NCBI GenBank assembly: GCA_001599595.1
Contig: BCHH01000015.1
Location: 128,914 to 192,913, forward strand
DNA: 64,000 nucleotides
DNA from: Beverwykella pulmonaria
Taxonomy: Eukaryota > Ascomycota > Dothideomycetes > Pleosporales > Melanommataceae
Direction: 5' to 3'
Positions 1-11,220 of this stretch are shown here, one piece after another (the first letter of the stretch is position 1; every line of letters begins with the position of its first letter). A model generated the notes under the pieces. That model was not told the DNA's origin. It saw only the letters and a list, made by a program, of their open reading frames with translations, and ran no database searches. A program made the translations under genes and the position numbers.

Positions 1-1116
1 TAATTAAGGAAAGTAAAAACAACTATAATGTTAAAGAGAGTGAAGGGCTTCATTGCGGGAATTGTTTCTCGACTTCGCAGGTCTCGCTCGGGCCGGTACT
101 ATACAGCTAGTTTTTAAGTTTTCCCTTTCAATAGGATCTCATTTGAATAGGTCAGATTGATTACTGGACACCTTATGCACGTTGAGGTGTAGGGGCCAGG
201 CCACGAGAATGATATAGAGCAGACGTTGACAAAAAGTAATGTAAGTCTCACGTGTGCTGGAGAGGAGGAGGCAAAAAAATGGAAAGGTTCACAGGAGGCG
301 TGCAAACCCGGGTTCAGCTTGAAGTTCTCGTTGCATCTCGTACCCGTAACTATGGAATGTGACACAGCAGGGTGGAACAAAGTGCTCTCCGCCATAAATA
401 GCTATAGATTCATCTGTAATTCTCTTATCCAATGTAGCAACGAGTAGGGACCCCTTTTTCGGCTGTAACAACCTGAGCCTTTCAGGTGCTGAATGTGTTT
501 GGTCTTCTGAAAGAAAGACCATATGCACATCCCTGAATCAATGTGAGTGATTGCCATATATCGATTATTGCCCTTAAGAATCTTATTTATACCTTCTTCA
601 TGATACCATTTCTACTCACGAAAGACCAGTCTTGGAGATCGAACATAAGCTGATGTCACGTGTCGCACGTGCTCTACCATGTGTCCTATTCTAGCTAGCT
701 CCCCTTCAGGGTATATATATAGTCGTCGTGCAAGCAATCAACTCTTCACAGCTTTCACACTCCTTGTATACACACTTTTACCCATCAGACGATTGACTGC
801 TTCCTTTCATCGTGATAGCTGGACCTTAAGCGCCAGTACCGCAAATTACGTAGTAGATTGCAAGGGTAAGACCCATCTCGTGTGGCGTACGCACTGTGCG
901 CAGAACAATCCAAACTTAACGGCTGCCTATTTTTACAGCCGGCTGCACTACCGGTACAGCTCTGGGCGTCTTGTTGTGCCATTGGAAAGGTCCTCGTAAT
1001 CTGCTACTTGGCGTCTCAGCTGAGGTCAGCCTGGCACGCACCTTCCAACTGTCCTTTAAGATGTCTTTCTTCACAATACCAGCAACTCTTTCACAACGAT
1101 CGCCAAGGCAGCCGGC
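1..1116. other. Gene-free spacer and promoter of the GT32 gene
   Basis: No coding region could be supported on either strand; open frames here are short and lack recognisable motifs. A TATA-like run lies at 711-721, about 400 bp before the start codon at 1117, and is followed by a pyrimidine-rich leader-like stretch from about 735. An ATG at 1061 lies in another frame and could act as an upstream start. Confidence 0.5.
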
Positions 1117-2043
1117 ATGCTGTTATCGGGGCGGCCGTCAGGTTTGGCGTTCTATGCTTCGACCTCGCTCATCACCTTGCTCGCTGTCACACTGCTGTAC
1201 CACTACTGGGGACTCCACGACCAACCGACATCTACGCAACCACAAATAAAAACCGAGATCCCGAAGAAAATATGGTACAAACTAGGTTCAAAAGGTCTCA
1301 ACAACGAGACCCAAGAATGGACTGATAGCTGCATTAAGAGTAACCCAAATTACAAATCCGAATTCATGACGGATGCTACGGCTGACGTCTACGTGGCAAA
1401 GGCCTTTGCATCCCGTCCTGATATTGTCGAGACCTATTTGAATCTCACCATCCCAATTCTCAAGGCCGATTTGCTCCGCTATTTGCTACTGTACGATGAA
1501 GGCGGCATCTGGACAGATCTCGACGTATCTTGTGAAGAGATACCTATCGACGATTGGATCCCCCGGAAATACAAGAGCGGGGCAGGTCTGGTTGTGGGGT
1601 GGGAATTTGATGTGGGCTGGGGAGACAACTTTATCAGGCAATTCACAAGCTGGACGATAATGGCCAAGCCGGGGCTGCCACATATGTTGATGGTCATCGA
1701 CGACATTTTGACTGGATTGCGAAACAAGACGACAGAGCACAAAGTCTCGCTTGGTAGATTAACGCTGGCGATGGTTGGAGACGTGGTGGATATCACAGGA
1801 CCAAGAAGATTAACAGCTAGCGTGCTCAAGGGCTTGGAGGTCACTCTTAAAAAATCCTTACCTGTCGCTGAAATTTCAAATCTTATGGAGCCAAAATTGG
1901 TGGGCGATGTCTTAATTATGCCCGGATATTCATTTGCCGCGTCAGCGAACAAATACGGAGACAAAGAGCTTCCAGGACCATCGTTGGTCACGCATCATTA
2001 TGCTGGCACCTGGAAAAACGACCACGGTGGAGAAATACCTTAG
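1117..2043 (+). CDS. GT32 family (OCH1-like) glycosyltransferase, type II membrane protein
   Basis: A single-exon 308-residue protein. A short cytoplasmic N-terminus is followed by one membrane anchor (about residues 11-31), as in Golgi type II glycosyltransferases. The catalytic region starts with PKKIWYK (about 49-55), and the sugar-nucleotide/metal-binding DxD motif is in WTDLDVSCEE (D134 and D136), preceded by the helix KADLLRYLLLYDEGG typical of the DXD-containing family (PF04488). The C-terminus THHYAGTWK resembles the HH-x-W end of OCH1-type alpha-1,6-mannosyltransferases. The family transfers mannose or other sugars to N-glycans or lipids in the Golgi; the substrate here is unknown. 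Length is slightly short for OCH1 itself, so a paralogue rather than the founding OCH1 is likelier. It has no co-directional partner, and the next gene lies on the other strand about 1 kb away. Confidence 0.85.
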   Translation: MLLSGRPSGLAFYASTSLITLLAVTLLYHYWGLHDQPTSTQPQIKTEIPKKIWYKLGSKGLNNETQEWTDSCIKSNPNYKSEFMTDATADVYVAKAFASRPDIVETYLNLTIPILKADLLRYLLLYDEGGIWTDLDVSCEEIPIDDWIPRKYKSGAGLVVGWEFDVGWGDNFIRQFTSWTIMAKPGLPHMLMVIDDILTGLRNKTTEHKVSLGRLTLAMVGDVVDITGPRRLTASVLKGLEVTLKKSLPVAEISNLMEPKLVGDVLIMPGYSFAASANKYGDKELPGPSLVTHHYAGTWKNDHGGEIP

Positions 2044-3030
2044 GCTCAGCTTGCTAATGATCTTGAGATTACTGCTGGTACTTACCTACGCGTCTAAAAT
2101 CATTCAACAACTATGTTCGTTGCGTTATGGATTCAGATTGAACGTTTGAACCACAAGTCATGAATATCGAGGGCTTCCGCAATCGTGGGGGGGGGGTCCG
2201 TTAGGCAGGTTCATGCAGAACGACGAAAGGCTAGACGCACGGAATCGATTAAATGAACGTGCTAAGAGCTCGGGCCCAACAGCGCGCTGTCTTTTTCGAC
2301 GACCTTGGCTACTTCGACATGTAAAAGGTACCTATTCATGGGTGACGGAAGGAGCCGATACCGTGTGATACTATTGAGCAAACTTGAGGTCGCTCCCAAC
2401 TTCCTCCCATTTGGATCGAGTACGAAAGTACCACTTAGCAGTATCAACAATCCTTTTAGAATGAAAGCCTCAACCCCAGTCTTTTAGGTCTCCACAAGAA
2501 TAACTTATGAAACGGAACCTAGTGTGTACTATAATAGCCGATAGGAATGTGTCGAAACGTTGTCACTCTCCGATGCGATCCCGAATACTTCACGAGTCTA
2601 GTTTGTCTCAAATAATTGATTGAGACTGCCTTCAGTTCGACAGCAAAGCTAGTCCGGTCTTGGTTGCACCTAATGCGTGAGTTATATATTATAGTATGGT
2701 CAAGAGGAAGAATTGTCCGGTTAGGATTTGAGAATCTTATAAATAGAGACTTCAATTAGTAATAACTCCAAAACCTGAAATACTACTCTAGTATATACCA
2801 TTTATAATACTATAGGTCTTGGAGTTGTTTGACTTTAAAGTACGAGATTTTTGGTGTGTTTTCAGGTGCGCCGCTTGCCTATCAATTACAGCATGAACAA
2901 TTAATTCTTGACACTATTGGAAGCAACTCCCTTGTAATTTCACTTTGAATATTAACTGTCCTCAACACTTCTCTTGTCGCTAATCAAAGCAGCGTTCTTT
3001 CAACCATGGAGGCATTCTAATGCCCATGAT
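2044..3030. other. AT-rich intergenic spacer
   Basis: This lies between the convergent ends of the GT32 and short-chain dehydrogenase genes. It contains a G homopolymer near 2187 and several TA-rich tracts around 2680-2830. No gene, RNA or repeat family was recognised. Confidence 0.5.
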
Positions 3031-4134
3031 CTACTCAGATCCCCTAGGATGCTCTCTTGTATGTATTTCCATCGACGCAAGAATCTGCCGTACTCCAGCA
3101 AACTCCAACTCATCCATAGTCTCCTTCCAAATCTGCTCCATAGTGTTCTTGCCCTCAGCAGTATACATAATAGCGGCGAACCTTGGAAGTCAGCTTTGAG
3201 GACAGTTGTGGCTGAACAGTACTTACGGATAGATAGTCCAGTTTACCACAAAAGACCCATGAGTTTCCTTTCCCTTCACGACCGCCGCATCCACATAAGC
3301 CCAAGCTCCCTGCTGTTTGGTACGGGCCGTGAGCGCAGCCATAGTTTTAACCACAACCTGGAGCAGCCCTGGAGCACTGCGATTAAGCCCTGTCCCACCG
3401 ACAAGGCCTGGCTCTACGGCGTTGATGACAACGTCCTCGAAAGAAATCATATTGCCCAGCCTCAGCACAAACATAAGTACCATCAACTTACTTACGCTAT
3501 AGCGCTCGGCAGAGGAGGCAATGGTCCAGCCCTTGGGATCATCGAACGTTGGGAAGATGGGAACGGAATTGCGGTTTGGTATTGCGGCTTGCCAGCCCAT
3601 GGCAGAAGCAACAATGGTCAGACGACCGGGTGTATTTGGTGGGCTTTTGGATTTGAGGATTGGGAGGAGGAGAATAGCGAGCAATGTGGTAGAGATATAG
3701 TTGACTTGAAACGTCTTCTCATGGCGTGTAGAAGTGTTGATTTCGAATTTTATGTTGGCCATCCCGGCGTTGAGGATGACGGTGTCTAGACGTGGTAAGG
3801 TGGCGCATTTCTTCGCGAACGCTTCTATTGAGTCGTAAGAGAGCATATCCAAGGCCCATACATCGATCTGGGCCTCTGGGTATGCTTTTCGTAGCGAGAA
3901 TGCTGCGTTCTCTCCCCTCTCAATAGAGCGCACGGCAATGATGAGGTGCGAGAGGTGTAGGCTCAGCAAAACCTTCGCAGCTTCGAGGCCGATGCCGGTG
4001 TTGCTGCCAGTAATAATTGCAGTTTGACCAGAGAGGTTGGTTGATGCTGGGGGCGGCTTGCATGTTGTGAAGAATTGAGACCTGATGAAATGCTTGAAGA
4101 AGCTTTGGATGGGTGGAAGTGTGATGGATGCCAT
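3031..4134 (-). CDS. Short-chain dehydrogenase/reductase (SDR), two exons
   Basis: Predicted NAD(P)-dependent oxidoreductase of the classical SDR fold, 352 residues. Exon 1 is 4134-3227; a 45-nt GT-AG intron occupies 3226-3182; exon 2 is 3181-3031. The cofactor motif TGSNTGIG is at residues 42-49, NAG at 122-124, the catalytic Ser is probably S177, and the catalytic YxxxK is YSVSK (Y212, K216). Without the intron the frame would stop straight after NWTIYP. Splicing restores the usual SDR tail, in which FAAIMYTAEGK is followed by an amphipathic helix. Fungal members of this retinol-dehydrogenase-like group reduce or oxidise small alcohols and ketones, often in secondary metabolism; the substrate cannot be told. 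There is no N-terminal signal peptide. It is divergent from the gene at 4741, about 600 bp away. Confidence 0.88.
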
Positions 4135-4740
4135 AGCTGGAGTTTGTTTTTCGAAGATCGGAGTACAATTGTGCTTGTAGAAATCAGTGCTACTTCTCTC
4201 TTATACACTATGCTTCGGACGATGCGTTCGACTTCGCACCAACAACTCGCCATCCTCAGATACCCCAGAAACTCTGAGGATCTAAAAGTGGCCTAGCGTC
4301 TACCTAAAAGCAAGGAAGGCGCTGCACGCTAGACCTGCTTCCGGGCAACAATGTGGTTGGGTCCGTGCTTACAATGGTCCCGAGAACTTATTTTCCCTCC
4401 GGTTATCTCCTTTCTCCTTGTTACTCTTCGTCCGCCTATATAAGTCGTGTCCTAGCTCTTAGGAGTATTAGAAATCCATTGCCTCTTACTCCTTTTGGTG
4501 AGCATTGTGGTCAAATAGGCTCCATGTGCCGGTATTTCCAGTATTTCGAGTTCAAATCATTCGACAAATTTCTACCAATCACCAGCGAGCATTCTGAAGT
4601 CGAACAGCCTTTAAGGCACACAGCAAAAAAGCCTCCAAGGAGTTCGTATCAAAGACCTTTGCTCTAAAGAGGAAGCACTCCGGTCTCGCCAAGTGGAATT
4701 TTTTTTTTGAATAGGGTGGATAGCCAAGACAATTGCGACT
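4135..4740. other. Divergent promoter region
   Basis: A roughly 600-bp spacer between the SDR (minus) and the transcription-factor-like gene (plus). A T tract sits near 4700-4708. No gene or clear regulatory motif was recognised. Confidence 0.45.
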
Positions 4741-6197
4741 ATGTTAACTCAATTCGAATTCATATCTTCAGGCGGCTCCGGAAAGCCCACACTAGCGGAC
4801 AGACGTCTCATACGTAGCCGCTGCATGCAAGGGAAGAACAAACGGGAAGGATCACGTCGGTCCAAACAGCAGGAAAAACAGGTTGCCAAAATCGTATCCC
4901 AAACACCCGAAACACTACAAATTTCTCAGACACTACGGCCTCCTCCATCCGATATAGCGCTTGTTCGGTTGCCGGGAGAATTGGGACTACACTCTGAAGA
5001 AATTCTATTCAAATGTTAGTACCTTTCCCAGAATTTTCTTTCATTTGGGTAATAGTTAGACAGACCTTACGTACGGCGCTATCCGTAGTCTCGTCACCCC
5101 AATTGAGGTCTGCGTCAATGTCGACCCTCTTAAACCCGACTATTTCGCATGGCCATTTTACGATACTACCTTATTCCATGCTGCTATGCTCACTACATCC
5201 GCTACGAATGATTATCTGCTCAAACGGCCTCTGACGAAAACCACCTTCTTCCATTTGCGACAGACCTTGTATTTTCTAAACGAAAAGCTAACTGAGAAAG
5301 ATGCGTATCTGGTCGACTCGACTGTTTACGTTATCGTGATGCTTATGCTTATGGCGGCCACTTTCGGTGACTGTGCTGCTGCTAGCGCGCATATGAACGG
5401 CCTGAAGCGTATAGTGGATCTTCGTGGGGGGGTAAAATATCTTCAATCTAATCCGAATCTTCACTATAAGCTGGACCGGTAGGTCGAACCCCGCCCGAAG
5501 AGTTCTAAAGTCTAACATACTCGTATACAGGCTGGATCTTGCATGGTGTCTCGGATTAGGAGGCAAGCCATGCTTCGCGGACCACAGCATTTCCTGGGAT
5601 CCTTTATTCGTTGCTCATGCCCTCTCTCTTGACCAAAAAATCAGTTTAGACATTAATGGTTGCAGGGTAGTCGACTCACGATTGTCTGCAGTCTTTAATG
5701 ACACTCGCTGTCTAGTCAGGTTGATAAATGAGCACTTCTCTCAAAACACCAAATTCCATGGCCACACATTCCAACAGGCGATCAACTCAGTCCAATCGCG
5801 ACTTCTGCTCCTCAAAGATATGCTGAGTACTGTGATGGATGAGTGCGTATGTCTGGCGATGCTGGCGTTCTTAACGACCACGTTCCACATTCCTGGGAGA
5901 AAGGTGCCATATAGAGATTTGAGGAAACAGTTGCGAAGATCGTTTCAGGTGGTTCAGGATGATTTGATGCTGTGGGTACTGGTGGTATGCGCTATCTCTG
6001 TCTTAGATAACGACGAGGCCTGGTTGTCCGCGAGATGGAGTGCGGTGATGAAGAGTGATCTATCATGGAAGGAGATCAGACAGAGGCTACAAAGCATCAT
6101 GTGGATCGATTGCATTCACGACAAACTGGGGCGAGATGCTTTCTTGACTCTGACGAATCGGGTTCAGAGTAGAATTGCTGGGGAGGAATTTGAGTAA
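4741..6197 (+). CDS. Fungal-specific transcription-factor-like protein (Fungal_trans_2/DUF3468 type), three exons
   Basis: Predicted 451-residue protein. Exons are 4741-5014, 5064-5478 and 5531-6197, with introns of 49 and 52 nt (GTTAGT..CAG and GTAGGT..CAG), and all junctions keep frame. The N-terminus has the signature of this family: a short FEF segment, then a basic RRLIRSRCMQGKNKR stretch (about residues 22-36). The middle reads YGAIRSLVTPIEVCVNVDP and continues into PDYFAWPF, followed by a helical Fungal_trans_2-like region. No Zn2Cys6 cluster is visible, as in many members of this family, so direct DNA binding is not shown. The family is widespread in Pezizomycotina and mostly uncharacterised; some members sit in metabolic clusters. 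Its neighbours give no clear target. Confidence 0.78.
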
Positions 6198-7451
6198 TTG
6201 CTTTTATCAGGCAACTCTTTGAGCAATTCGAGCAATTCGAGCAAGTGGGCGCAGGGGAGGAATCTGTTTTAGGTTGCACTGTTATTTCTACCCGGGGTAA
6301 TTCAGTAACCCAGTAATAATGGTCAGAGAACAATTCCCATGGAGTCATAACTCTCTCTCTTAAGGTCATTAATTCGCAATGAACGTATCCATACTATTCC
6401 ACGTTCTCTGGTTCTTAAGGCTTAACATGCATTTTGTTTGATATCAGCAGCACACATCCTTAGCTGTCATCTCCATCCTGCACCTATCTCCCCATTTACG
6501 TAGTCTTGCCTATTCGTCTATCCACTTCTCCCTCTCTCCCCGCTGCGCTTCTTGTATAGTCTTTTCCTTTCTCTTTAAGCGGTCCCATAGCGCACTTCTA
6601 TTAACCCTATATTACTTTTAAGTAGTTAAGGGTGTGAAGAGAGGTGAAGACATTTGAAGAGATGTGTATATAGCTATACGAAACACTCTTTTTAGTACTA
6701 TAAAGTCAGGCAATGCGATAGAGGCTCTAATCTAAGCAGTACCGTAGTAGGTTCGTGTGTACTGCAACTGCAGCGTGCGTGTCTAAATAAAGTTGCCTGC
6801 AAGGGAGGGTCATCTCGCACTAATAGGGTTGAGAGTAAGGTTCGGGGTAGATAGGAGTGTATTTTGGGAGAGACGAATCGCTTCCAAGCCACGTTGGCAG
6901 CGGGGGAACACTAATAGGCTAGATCACATGACACCTGAGCCATATTGTCTCCGTACAGGCCCGGTACCGGCCTTACGTCGCCTTACTAAGTATAACGTTA
7001 AACACTAATTTCTAGAGTTAGCACTCCTTCACAAACTCTTAGATGAAGAATTAGAATTTTCAGGTATAGATATGCTACTTAGGCAAGATAGTATCCAGTT
7101 ACTAGAGTTTGAAGAGACGGCGTGTTGGTGTGATTTAAAAAAGTTAGTATGATGACGAACATTGTCTTCACTATCATGGATGCTGGACTGCAGTTGATAA
7201 GACAAGTTGGCTCTACTTCAGCTACACTAAGATAGAAAGGAAAAAGGTACTACTAGGGATGGTCTTTAAATGGAGGAGTAGACGCCCTGAGCGCTGCGAT
7301 ACGAGCAGCACTGTCATAATCTTTGTAATTGCAATGCTAAGGTTGTTAGTAAAGGTTGATACACGTATATTTACGGCCTTACTAACCAAGTAAAAGTGCT
7401 CGCCCATGTGTGGGTTGTAATGTAGAAAATCCACGTAAGATGCCAATTTGG
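6198..7451. other. AT-rich gene-poor spacer
   Basis: No supported gene. There is a 9-bp GAGCAATTC repeat (two exact copies and one partial) at 6221-6245 and a palindromic GGTACC-centred stretch near 6960. From about 7120 to 7280 the plus strand reads open for roughly 50 codons without recognised homology. This may be decayed mobile DNA next to the TIR element, which is inference only. Confidence 0.4.
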
Positions 7452-7453
7452 TA

Positions 7454-7586
7454 ACGTATTCGATAAGCGAGCGGGCCAGACAAGCGAGCGGGCCAGTCCA
7501 AAACACACCAAAATCCAGTGATTTTAGAGCCAGATATCTCAACAACCACTAAATAATAAACTGTAAAAATGAAATCATATACTTTA
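7454..7586 (+). repeat. Left terminal inverted repeat of the MITE
   Basis: Left arm; the first 109 bp match the right arm perfectly. The internal 15-bp direct repeats lie at 7465-7479 and 7482-7496. A short minus-strand reading frame that starts inside this arm belongs to the repeat, not to a gene. Confidence 0.85.
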
Positions 7587-7744
7587 ATATAGGTATTCTA
7601 CAACAACTTCGAATATTAAAGCGCTGACTTGGNCGGTTATCTGTATACATGCATTTAGCTACGTATTGGCCCCCACTTCTCAGTATCTTGCTAGCTACTT
7701 ATTTAATAACTGTAAGGTCTTATCATATTGAGGAATATCTATTT

Positions 7745-7877
7745 TAAAGCGTATGATTCCATTTTTATAGTTTATTATTTAGTGGTTGTTGAGATATCTG
7801 GCTCTAAAATCACTGGATTTTGGTGTGTTTTGGACTGGCCCGCTCGCTTGTCTGGCCCGCTCGCTTATCGAATACGT
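7745..7877 (-). repeat. Right terminal inverted repeat of the MITE
   Basis: Right arm, the reverse complement of 7454-7586 with four transition mismatches confined to the inner 24 bp. Confidence 0.85.
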
Positions 7878-7879
7878 TA

Positions 7880-8349
7880 GGTATTTTGTGGAGGAATTTG
7901 AACGATTGACATATGCCAACTTTGGCACGAATTTTACATACGCTAATTAAGTAGCGTCCCAGCAGTGTGCTGCTAAGGTCCCCATCCCAGTTCTTCTACT
8001 CTCCACCACCTGTTCTTATGAACAAAATCTTCAGGGAAGCGCTCGCGCGGCGGTGCAACAAGGAGAATGTCCTCACGTCGACAATTACCAACGGCATGCA
8101 CTGTTCCGAGTTGTTTCAGGCTGGCTGATGGCCGCAGTGGTGTACTATGGATCTCCAGCATGGGCTCACAAGAGAAGCATTTGGCCTCCAATTTCAAGTG
8201 ATTTTGGCTTGGTGGAAAGTTCTAGAGATGGGGTTGACGCGCCCTCAAGGCATCGAGCACATCGCGACTCGATTAGGGAAGCACCAGTCATCGATGCCGA
8301 TATCAATTCAACACGGTCTGGAGTCTAACAGAAGCTCCGTGAAAGACTC
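7880..8349. other. Spacer between the MITE and the HET pseudogene
   Basis: No gene recognised. Short open frames exist on both strands but carry no family motif. This stretch could contain the decayed 5' part of the HET gene, but I see no sequence support for that. Confidence 0.35.
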
Positions 8350-10603
8350 TCTCGCCTCGCGTTAAGGAAAGGCGTCCTGTATCACTCTTTGCATGATAGC
8401 GAAATCATCTGCATCCTTGAACTCCAACCTGGATGCTTCGACGACCCTATGGCGTGCAGCTTCCACTATACAAGCCTCGGCATCTACATATGGACTACGA
8501 AGCACTCTTGTATGTCTGGGCAGACAAGCGTGAAACATTTTACGACGATATCACCGGAAAGTGGGAGAACAACATCTACACCGTTGAGTGCAATGACTAC
8601 GAGAAAAAAATCACTCCAAATCTCCACCTGGCGTTACAGCATATACAAGTGTCTTCGAAGTCCGTTTCTTGTGGACGGACGCTCTTTGTATCAACTAGGA
8701 TGATGATCGAGAAAGAGCTCATCAGATAACGCTTATGGGCTCTGTATACCGAAACACAACAAGCGTTTTGATTTGGATTGGCGAGCGAAGCAAGAGTGCC
8801 ATATTTGACGATACACTTGGTAAATTCCAAAACCCAACCGCTGGGTTTGAATATGTAATAGTGTAACATTCGTTTAGTGCCATTTGCGATATCGTGAACT
8901 GCTGGCAGGGAATTAATATTGGACGTCGCTCTGCCTGCTATACACTCAGCAATGCATCTCAGCCTAGCGAGGCCAGAGAGTTCGGCATATTCGAAGAAAA
9001 CCCATCTGCGACACAAAGATATGAAGATAAAGAGTTGATGTGCAAATTCAAGGACTACCAATACCTCGACCGACACACTCGAAAGAAGTACGACTGGAGG
9101 CGAGGCGATGAGAAGTTTGACGAGAAGGGGGCCAAACGGACAGGCCTCGGCATCGATATGACACTAAAAGCAGCGGCCGATTCGCAATTCTGGATGTTGA
9201 TTGAAGCCCTCTTCCAATGTTTGTGGTTCTGGCGAGTTGGAGTCGTGCAGGAAGCAGTTTTAGCCAAAGCTGCTGTAGTGAAGTAGAATAATGTAGAAAT
9301 CAACTAGCAATAGGTTGGACTGGCTTTCGCGATTCTGAGACAAACTATCACGAAATATGCGAGGGAATACACATCGGTGGTGTTTACAATGCGCATCTCA
9401 TGTTTCGCATGTCACCAATGAGCGACCTTCCGTCACCTGAGCTGTCTTTCGTTGAACTGCTTTGCCTGACTCGCCAATTCGAAGCCACCGACTCTCAGAA
9501 TCGTATTTACGGCCTGCTAGGATTGAAATCTGTCGGCAACGACCCAGATGCGAGATCTCTCTTTCTTGTGCCCGACTACACCCTTAGCGCCGCCGAGCTC
9601 TCGAATCAAGTGGTGTGGAAAACAATTCGGGACACTGGAACTTATCTGTGCTATCAAGTGTGCAGTATACAACAACCCAGTACGAAAGCGAATATGTACT
9701 TGGGAATCCTGATGTAGGGTCCGCTCGCTAGAGACGCAAGCTACTCCAGAGTACCGCAATGGGAGCTTGCATATCGGAACAACCTTCTCTCCATGGGATA
9801 AAAACGAAGTATTTGGTGCAGTGAAAGGGTTTCCTCTAAAATCACTAGATGAAATCGATGACGCACCCAGTTTCCTTCGCATAGAGGGTATACATATGGG
9901 GACCGTAGGGTACGATAGTGTCTTCATGTAGCATGATGTCGATACCAGCTTGCTTAGCTCGAAGCACCCAGGACCCTTTTTCTCTACTAAGAGTGGTCTG
10001 GCACTCCATTTTCACGTGTACACTGCAGGTCGAAATTCGTATAGCGCTCTGATTGAGTCTAGGGATGATGCACTTTTCGATTTCGCCGCATACACTCTTT
10101 CACTCCATAGTCGAGCTGATGCTCAGGGCAATCGTAACAATGACGAAATTGACTCGCTCGGCCTTCTGAACAGCCAACCACACGAACCGCGAGAGACTAA
10201 GAGCTTTACCAGAATCTTAAGATGCGGCCGAATTTGAGAAAAATGCTGGAGATGTGGGCACAGCAGGGTGATACGGCACGTTTCCGTCAGAGAGTAGTCA
10301 CCGTCTGTCTACACCGGCGCCTCTTTCTTACACTCAAATGGTTTTATTGGCCTCGCGCCTGATTCTGTCCGGGAAGGTGATATCGTCGCTGTCCTAGCCG
10401 GCAGCGATGTTCCTTTCCTTTTGCGACCTATCGCGGATCCTGAGCCCGCACCAGAGCCTGAGAGCGCGTCTTTCCCTGTCGAGGCTCCGTCTCAAGGTAA
10501 ACGATTTCTCCTTGTGGGCGAAGTTTGGGCCACAAGCGGAGCATCAGACATGAGGACCAATTCTTCCAAAATTGATATTGCAGGAGATAATAACCTTTGG
10601 TAA
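8350..10603 (+). pseudogene. Heterokaryon-incompatibility (HET) domain pseudogene
   Basis: HET-domain landmarks appear in the right order but in different frames. LHDSEIICILELQPGCFDDP is near 8381-8440. DYEALLYVWAD (consensus YEALSYVWGD) is near 8490. WTDALCIN is followed by a TAG at 8696-8698 where the family has Q (CINQ). LMGSVYRNTTSVLIWIGE is near 8730-8785, LFQCLWFWRVGVVQE near 9210-9255, and the ATDSQNRIYGLLGL block near 9485-9525. The C-terminal block, ending in GKRFLLVGE, is near 10340-10525. Stops and frameshifts separate these pieces, too many to be explained by introns. HET proteins trigger incompatibility-type cell death in non-self recognition; this copy is not expected to make a working protein. 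The C-to-T change in the conserved Gln codon fits RIP or ordinary decay. Confidence 0.85.
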
Positions 10604-11220
10604 TTAGGTCAAAAAAGTTCCCAGATCGCCCATGTGGGGGAAATTGAGCGCGTCAGCTTGAACAAGGTGATATCTTCACGACGGGGATGCTCGAAAAAAA
10701 TTCGCGCGTAGTCCTGAAGAAGCAGATCTTTCATATCTAGTAGCGGTGTCGGGATTTCTTTTGAAATATTGATATCCTACCAATTGTCACGTCCAAGAAT
10801 CATAGCAGGGGACCCGAGCAAATTCAGGCAAGGAGGAGATAGACGAAGTACGTCCTGCTCAGCTTTGTATCTGCCAGCAGGCCACTTACAGCATCCTAAA
10901 GATCCTCCTAGCCACACCCCACCATTATTCTCGGAAGCTAGAACATGTAATGGTACGAATGGCGCTTGAACAATAAAACATCATATGGATATGGTGGGGC
11001 AATCGTTCCTCTTGCAGGTACCGAGAGACTTCAACCGTAAATTGATTACTTGGCCACTTGAAGATGTATAATATATGCGCAAACTCTATCCAAATAACGA
11101 CGGCTAATGCAATATTCTTGGAATTGAAATTTCCCCACATTGACGCGAGGCCGTAATGGCTCTGTGCATCCGATAAAGCTAAGGCTGCTGTCGGATCACG
11201 TTGGATCTCCCACCACCAAG
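10604..11220. other. Intergenic spacer
   Basis: Between the HET relic and the DUF8021-like gene. No gene or repeat recognised. An in-frame ATG at 11140 lies upstream of the chosen start at 11221 but would bury the signal peptide. Confidence 0.4.

Larger units (their letters stand above)
7452..7879. mobile_element. Non-autonomous TIR element (MITE-like, Tc1/mariner-type TA target duplication)
   Basis: A 424-bp element (7454-7877) flanked by TA on both sides (7452-7453 and 7878-7879). The two ends are inverted copies of each other, beginning ACGTATTCGATAAGCG. The first 109 bp are identical in both arms; similarity extends to about 133 bp (7454-7586 and 7745-7877) with four mismatches, all transitions. 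Each arm holds two copies of the 15-mer AAGCGAGCGGGCCAG separated by AC, plausible transposase-binding repeats. The 158-bp interior encodes nothing and contains one ambiguous base at 7633. TA duplication and long TIRs fit a Tc1/mariner or Fot1/pogo-derived MITE. The near-identity of the arms suggests recent activity or gene conversion. Confidence 0.85.

Noticed and set aside
1479..1991. 170-codon minus-strand open frame
   Set aside because: Antisense to the GT32 coding sequence; no motif.
2974..3789. 271-codon plus-strand open frame
   Set aside because: Antisense to the SDR gene, whose YSVSK, NAG and cofactor motifs and splice site are all on the minus strand.
7222..7545. 107-codon minus-strand frame
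   Set aside because: Starts within the MITE inverted repeat and has no protein-like conservation beyond the repeat.
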